From Roseiarcus sp037446355 (GTDB taxonomy: Bacteria; Pseudomonadota; Alphaproteobacteria; Rhizobiales; Beijerinckiaceae): DNA of 64,000 nucleotides. Below are positions 59,975 to 64,000 of this stretch, piece after piece. The stretch is from the NCBI GenBank assembly GCA_037446355.1, contig JBBIIT010000008.1, positions 1 to 64,000 of the forward strand, given 5' to 3'. Position numbers and translations under genes: made by a program. The notes under the pieces are model-generated. The model was not told the origin of the DNA, ran no database searches, and was given only the letters and a program-made list of their open reading frames with translations. The stretch's first letter is position 1. Each line of letters opens with the position of its first letter.

Positions 59975-62653
59975 TCACGCCGTCGAAGCCGCCTTCCTTC
60001 CCAGCGCCGCCTGCGCTGCCGCGAGACGGGCGATCGGAATACGGAACGGCGAGCAGGATACGTAGTCGAGCCCGACCGTCTCGCAGAAGGCGATGCTGGC
60101 GGGGTCGCCGCCGTGTTCGCCGCAGACCCCGAGCTTGATGTCGGGCCGCGTCGCGCGGCCGCCGCGCGCCGCCTGCTTGACGAGTTCGCCGACGCCTTCG
60201 ACGTCGATGGTCACGAACGGGTCGGCGGGCAACAGGCCCTTCGCGGCGTATGAGCCAAGGAACGAGGCCGCGTCGTCTCGGCTGACGCCGAGCGTCGTCT
60301 GCGTCAGATCGTTGGTGCCGAAGGAGAAGAATTGCGCGCTCTCGGCGATGTCAGCGGCGCGCAGAGCCGCGCGCGGCAGTTCGATCATCGTGCCGACGGA
60401 ATAGGGCACCGTGACGCCGGTCTCCTTCGCCACGATCTCGGCCATCGCGACGATGATCTTCTTCACCGCGTCGAGTTCGGGACGCCCCATCACCAGCGGC
60501 ACCATGATTTCGGCGGTGACAGGCGTGCCGGTCTTGCGTCCAGCCTCGACCGCGCCCTCGAAGATCGCGCGCGCCTGCATCTCAGCGATTTCGGGATAGC
60601 GGATCGCCAGCCGTACGCCGCGAAAGCCGAGCATCGGATTGATCTCGTGCAATTCGGACGCGCGTGTACGCAACTTGTCGGCGCCGACGCCCATCGCCTT
60701 CGCCACTTCGTCGATTTCCGCGTCGGAGTGAGGCAGGAATTCGTGCAACGGCGGATCGAGCAGGCGGATCGTGACGGGAAGGCCATGCATGATCTCGAAC
60801 AGTTCGGCGAAATCCTTGCGCTGCATCGGCAACAGCTTGGCTAGCGCGGCGCGCCGCCCCTCTTCGCTGTCGGCGAGGATCATCTCGCGCACTGCGACGA
60901 TGCGCTCGCCCTCGAAGAACATGTGCTCCGTGCGGCAGAGACCAATACCTTCCGCGCCGAAGCCGCGCGCGGTGCGCGCGTCGAGCGGAGTCTCGGCGTT
61001 GGCGCGCACCTTCATGCGGCGCACGCCGTCGGCCCACTGCATCAATGTCGCGAATTCGCCGGTCAGTTCCGGCTTCACCATCGGGATCGCGCCGGCGAGC
61101 ACCTGGCCGTTGGCGCCGTCGATCGTCAGCACGTCGCCTTTCTTCAGCGTCTTGCCGCCGGCGGTCATTGTTTGCGCGGCATAGTCGATGCGGATCGCGC
61201 CGGCGCCGGAGACGCAGGGTTTGCCCATGCCGCGCGCGACGACGGCCGCGTGGCTCGTCATGCCGCCGCGCGTCGTCACGATGCCTTCCGAGGCGTGCAT
61301 CCCGTGAATGTCCTCTGGCGAGGTCTCCACGCGCACCAGGATCGCCTTGCGTCCCTGCGCGCGCAATTGCTCGGCTTCGTCGGCCGAGAACACGATCTCG
61401 CCGCTCGCCGCGCCCGGCGAGGCCGGCAGGCCGACCGCGAGCGGTTCGCGCTTTACCGAGGGGTCGATGGTGGGATGCAGCAACTGATCGAGCGCGGCCG
61501 GATCGACGCGGGTGATCGCGTCCTCCTTGCTGATGAGCCCTTCTCCCGCCATCTCGACGGCGATGCGCAGCGCGGCGCGCGCGGTGCGCTTGCCGTTGCG
61601 GGTCTGAAGCATCCACAGTTTGCCGCGTTCGACCGTGAATTCGAGATCCTGCATGTCGCGGTAATGCTTCTCCAGCAACTGCGTCGTCTCGACGAATTGT
61701 TTGAAGACTTCCGGCATGATCGCTTCGAGCGAGGGACGGTCCGAGCCCGCCGCCTTGCGCGCGATCTCGGTGATGTTCTGCGGCGTGCGGATGCCGGCGA
61801 CGACGTCCTCGCCCTGGGCGTTGACGAGAAATTCGCCATACAGCTCCTTGGCGCCGGTCGAGGGATTGCGCGTGAAGGCGACGCCGGTGGCCGACGTCTC
61901 GCCCATGTTGCCGAACACCATCGCCTGCACGTTGACGGCGGTGCCCCAGTCGGCCGGAATGTTGTTGAGGCGACGATAGGTGATCGCGCGCGCATTCATC
62001 CAGGAGGAGAACACCGCGCCCACCGCGCCCCAGAGCTGGTCGTGTGGATCCTGCGGAAACGGCTTGCCCGTCATCTCCTGCACCTTGGCCTTGTATTCGA
62101 CGATAACCGCGCGCCAATCGTCGGCGGTAAGGTCGGTGTCGAGGTTGAGGCCCTTGCGGTCCTTGTAGTGTTCGAGGATGTCCTCGAAATTGTGGCTGTC
62201 CACTTCCAGGACGACGTTCGAATACATCTGGATGAATCGGCGATAGCTGTCGTAGGCGAAACGCTCGTCGCCCGAGGTCTTGGCGAGCGTCAGCACCGAT
62301 TGATCGGTGAGGCCGAGATTGAGCACGGTGTCCATCATGCCCGGCATCGAGGCCCTGGCGCCCGAACGGACCGAGACCAGCAGCGGGTTGGTCGCGTCGC
62401 CGAATACGCGGTCGGTCTGGCGCCCGACGCTTTTCAGCGCCGTCTCGACTTCGCCCTTCAATTCCGGAGGATAGGTCTTCTCATGCGCGTAGAAATAGGT
62501 GCAGACCTCGGTTGTAATGGTGAAGCCGGGCGGCACGGGAAGGCCGAGCGATGCCATTTCCCCGAGATTGGCGCCCTTGCCGCCGAGGAGGTTGCGCATC
62601 TCCCCTTTCCCCTCGGTCCGTTCGGCGCCGAAGGAATAGACCCATTTCGTCAT
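59975..62653 (-). CDS. ppdK: Pyruvate, phosphate dikinase
   Basis: 892 residues. N-terminal ATP-grasp part: MRNLLGGKGANLGEMASLGL and PVPPGFTITTEVC. The phosphohistidine domain has RGGMTSHAAVVARGMGKPCV, where His accepts phosphate. The PEP-binding barrel has GIGLCRTEHMFFEGERI, MVPLVMGRPELDAVK, FFSFGTNDLTQTTLGVSRDD and KLGVCGEHGGDPASI with the catalytic Cys. It interconverts pyruvate, ATP and Pi with PEP, AMP and PPi. With malic enzyme in the window it can feed gluconeogenesis or, in methylotrophs, PEP supply. It has its own 36-base spacing from the HdeD-like gene upstream. Confidence 0.97.
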   Translation of the reverse strand: MTKWVYSFGAERTEGKGEMRNLLGGKGANLGEMASLGLPVPPGFTITTEVCTYFYAHEKTYPPELKGEVETALKSVGRQTDRVFGDATNPLLVSVRSGARASMPGMMDTVLNLGLTDQSVLTLAKTSGDERFAYDSYRRFIQMYSNVVLEVDSHNFEDILEHYKDRKGLNLDTDLTADDWRAVIVEYKAKVQEMTGKPFPQDPHDQLWGAVGAVFSSWMNARAITYRRLNNIPADWGTAVNVQAMVFGNMGETSATGVAFTRNPSTGAKELYGEFLVNAQGEDVVAGIRTPQNITEIARKAAGSDRPSLEAIMPEVFKQFVETTQLLEKHYRDMQDLEFTVERGKLWMLQTRNGKRTARAALRIAVEMAGEGLISKEDAITRVDPAALDQLLHPTIDPSVKREPLAVGLPASPGAASGEIVFSADEAEQLRAQGRKAILVRVETSPEDIHGMHASEGIVTTRGGMTSHAAVVARGMGKPCVSGAGAIRIDYAAQTMTAGGKTLKKGDVLTIDGANGQVLAGAIPMVKPELTGEFATLMQWADGVRRMKVRANAETPLDARTARGFGAEGIGLCRTEHMFFEGERIVAVREMILADSEEGRRAALAKLLPMQRKDFAELFEIMHGLPVTIRLLDPPLHEFLPHSDAEIDEVAKAMGVGADKLRTRASELHEINPMLGFRGVRLAIRYPEIAEMQARAIFEGAVEAGRKTGTPVTAEIMVPLVMGRPELDAVKKIIVAMAEIVAKETGVTVPYSVGTMIELPRAALRAADIAESAQFFSFGTNDLTQTTLGVSRDDAASFLGSYAAKGLLPADPFVTIDVEGVGELVKQAARGGRATRPDIKLGVCGEHGGDPASIAFCETVGLDYVSCSPFRIPIARLAAAQAALGRKAASTA

Positions 62654-62689
62654 GAAAAGCTCCAGATATGGCCGGATCGCGACTCGCGG

Positions 62690-63268
62690 TCACTTGTGCG
62701 CGCGCAGTCCCATACCAAAAGACACCCAGCCCGCGCCATGAAACAATAGATCAACGCCCAATAACGTTCCAAGAACGTAAAAACTGTTCAAGGGCCATTG
62801 CACGACGATGATGAGGCCCAGAAGGAATGTCACCGCAGCCGCCACGAAAACCATCACGCGCGACTGCACGGCGGGAAGCTGAAATCCGAGATAGGCGCGC
62901 ACGACGGCCGCCGCGATCAGCCCAGCGCCGAGAAAAAGGGTCATTATGACCGCCGCCGGACCGGGAAGCAGGATGCACAGAACGCCCGTGACGATATAGA
63001 GCAATCCGCCGAGCACCCAAAGGAAAAACCGGCCCCAACCCTGCGCGTGCATTCCGACGCCGATTTCCGCCGCGCCGGCGACGAGGAAAAGGACGCCGTT
63101 GAGCGTCACCATCGCGAGGGTCGAAACCGCAGCGAAAGCGAGCGAGGCGGCGCCCAGTACGACCAGCAATACGCCGAAGGCGACGATAGCGCCCCATTTG
63201 TGTCGCAATCGTTCGACAGCGGCGCCCAGACTATGCGGAGGTTGCGGCGAGGAGTCGGTGTTTGTCAC
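62690..63268 (-). CDS. HdeD family (DUF308) membrane protein
   Basis: 192 residues. About six hydrophobic segments are visible, including WGAIVAFGVLLVVLGAASLA, GVLFLVAGAAEIGVGMHAQG, FFLWVLGGLLYIVTGVLCIL, VIMTLFLGAGLIAAAVVRAY, VMVFVAAAVTFLLGLIIVVQ and NSFYVLGTLLGVDLLFHGAG. These and the short N-terminal soluble part match HdeD-like proteins, linked with acid resistance in enterobacteria; the role here is unknown. It lies 48 bases after hrcA and may be in the same transcript. Confidence 0.85.
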   Translation of the reverse strand: MTNTDSSPQPPHSLGAAVERLRHKWGAIVAFGVLLVVLGAASLAFAAVSTLAMVTLNGVLFLVAGAAEIGVGMHAQGWGRFFLWVLGGLLYIVTGVLCILLPGPAAVIMTLFLGAGLIAAAVVRAYLGFQLPAVQSRVMVFVAAAVTFLLGLIIVVQWPLNSFYVLGTLLGVDLLFHGAGWVSFGMGLRAHK

Positions 63269-63316
63269 TGGGAAGCTCCGTAACGCGGTTTGGTATTGAA
63301 CGTTCGCGGACCGTCG

Positions 63317-64000
63317 TCAGCGCGTCCGCTTGAGGTCGCCGAGCACCTGCGCGGCGTATTCGACCATCGGAACGATGCGGCCGTAGTTGAGCCGCGTCGG
63401 GCCGATGACGCCGAGCACGCCGGCGACGCGCTGGTCGCCCGCGCGCAACGGCGCCGCGATCATCGACGAACCCGAGAGCGAGAACAGCTTGTTTTCAGAG
63501 CCGATGAAGATCTTTACGCCCTCGCCCGCCTCGGCGCGATGCAGAAGGTCGATGACGTCGGTTTGGGTTTCAAGGTCTGCGAACAGCAGTCGGATGCGCT
63601 CCAGATCGTCCTCGGCCTTGACGTCGCCGATAAGGTTGGCCTGGCCTCTGACAATCAATTGCTGGCCCGCTCCTTCGACGCCGGCCCAGGAAGCAAGTCC
63701 GGAATCGACGAGGCGTGCGGCGAGCGCGTCGAGTTCGCCGCGCGCGGCCTCGCGCGCTCTTTCGATCTCGCCGCGCGCCTCGGAGACCGTTCGCCCGCGC
63801 ACATGCGCGTTGAGATAGTTGCTCGCCTCGGTCAGCGCGGAAGCCGGCAATCCAGCGGGTGTGGCGACGATGCGGTTCTCGACCGAACCATCCTCGCCGA
63901 CCAGCACCGCCATCGCCCGCTCGGGGTCGAGGCGGACGAATTCGATGTGCTTAAGGCGGATATTGTCCTTGCTGGTCAGCACGACGCCGGCGCCGCGCGT
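63317..64000 (-). CDS. hrcA: Heat-inducible transcription repressor HrcA, C-terminal part
   Basis: The last ~227 residues are visible; the frame stays open through base 64000. IEFVRLDPERAMAVLVGEDG, NRIVATPAGLPASALTEASN, LIGDVKAEDDLERIRLLFAD, IFIGSENKLFSLSGSSMIAA and GVLGVIGPTRLNYGRIVPMV are the inserted GAF-like and dimer domains of HrcA. HrcA binds CIRCE operators of groESL and sometimes dnaK. The DNA-binding winged helix lies beyond the right edge. grpE, often downstream in this order, is not present here. Confidence 0.93.
   Translation of the reverse strand, partial: TRGAGVVLTSKDNIRLKHIEFVRLDPERAMAVLVGEDGSVENRIVATPAGLPASALTEASNYLNAHVRGRTVSEARGEIERAREAARGELDALAARLVDSGLASWAGVEGAGQQLIVRGQANLIGDVKAEDDLERIRLLFADLETQTDVIDLLHRAEAGEGVKIFIGSENKLFSLSGSSMIAAPLRAGDQRVAGVLGVIGPTRLNYGRIVPMVEYAAQVLGDLKRTR

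Overview
The window is high-GC DNA from an alphaproteobacterium, most likely of the order Hyphomicrobiales (Rhizobiales). Pointers are the Hsp20-DUF1150 pair with a ROSE-like leader, a FYDLN-type zinc ribbon, the leuS-lptE overlap, an HPP-CBS protein, a two-subunit aconitase X and an HrcA near its usual company. The glycerate 2-kinase, PEP-forming dikinase and malic enzyme would suit a methylotroph-type Methylocystaceae/Beijerinckiaceae genome, but nothing here proves that.

Region 1 (1 to 20.9 kb, almost all on the minus strand) is a tailed-phage morphogenesis cluster: small and large terminase, prohead protease, a surface or fibre protein, major capsid protein, connector, HK97-gp10-like protein, tail terminator, portal, tail tube, tail chaperone, tape measure, TIM-barrel/DUF2460 fusion, DUF2460, DUF2163, NlpC/P60 peptidase, tail hub and a tail fibre that runs off the left edge. 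The tail half resembles the gene transfer agent (GTA) tail module. No integrase, repressor, replication or lysis gene is visible. Points of interest are a lambda-type GGGAAAG slippery heptamer at the tail chaperone, a decayed copy of the portal 3' end, a portal gene out of its usual place, and one small beta-rich module reused in three virion proteins.

Region 2 (21 to 31.1 kb) is chromosomal housekeeping: dapD with a DUF805 partner, a ParB-like protein, leuS-lptE, thpR, a cytochrome P450, a zinc-ribbon/RecD-like helicase fusion, and an Hsp20-DUF1150 heat-shock operon with a sigma-32-like promoter and a probable RNA thermometer.

Region 3 (31.2 to 32.2 kb) holds a 100-N assembly gap. It joins the start of thyA to the end of a dihydrofolate reductase gene and creates a false reading frame.

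Region 4 (32.4 to 50.2 kb) is mixed metabolism: an APH-fold kinase, FAD-linked D-2-hydroxyacid dehydrogenase divergent from glycerate 2-kinase, M3 peptidase, AIM24-like protein, aconitase X, RhlE-like helicase, an orphan Flp pilin, MaeB malic enzyme, an SDR-DoxX-like fusion, a small hydrolase, cytochrome c, GH25 lysozyme and polysaccharide deacetylase.

Region 5 (50.2 to 64 kb) holds tRNA-Leu(GAG), rplK-rplA with its own terminator, a TAT-exported molybdenum hydroxylase pair, small secreted proteins, an HPP-CBS protein beside a second N gap flanked by an exact 55-bp duplication, a TIGR03032 protein, ppdK, an HdeD-like membrane protein and the 3' part of hrcA.
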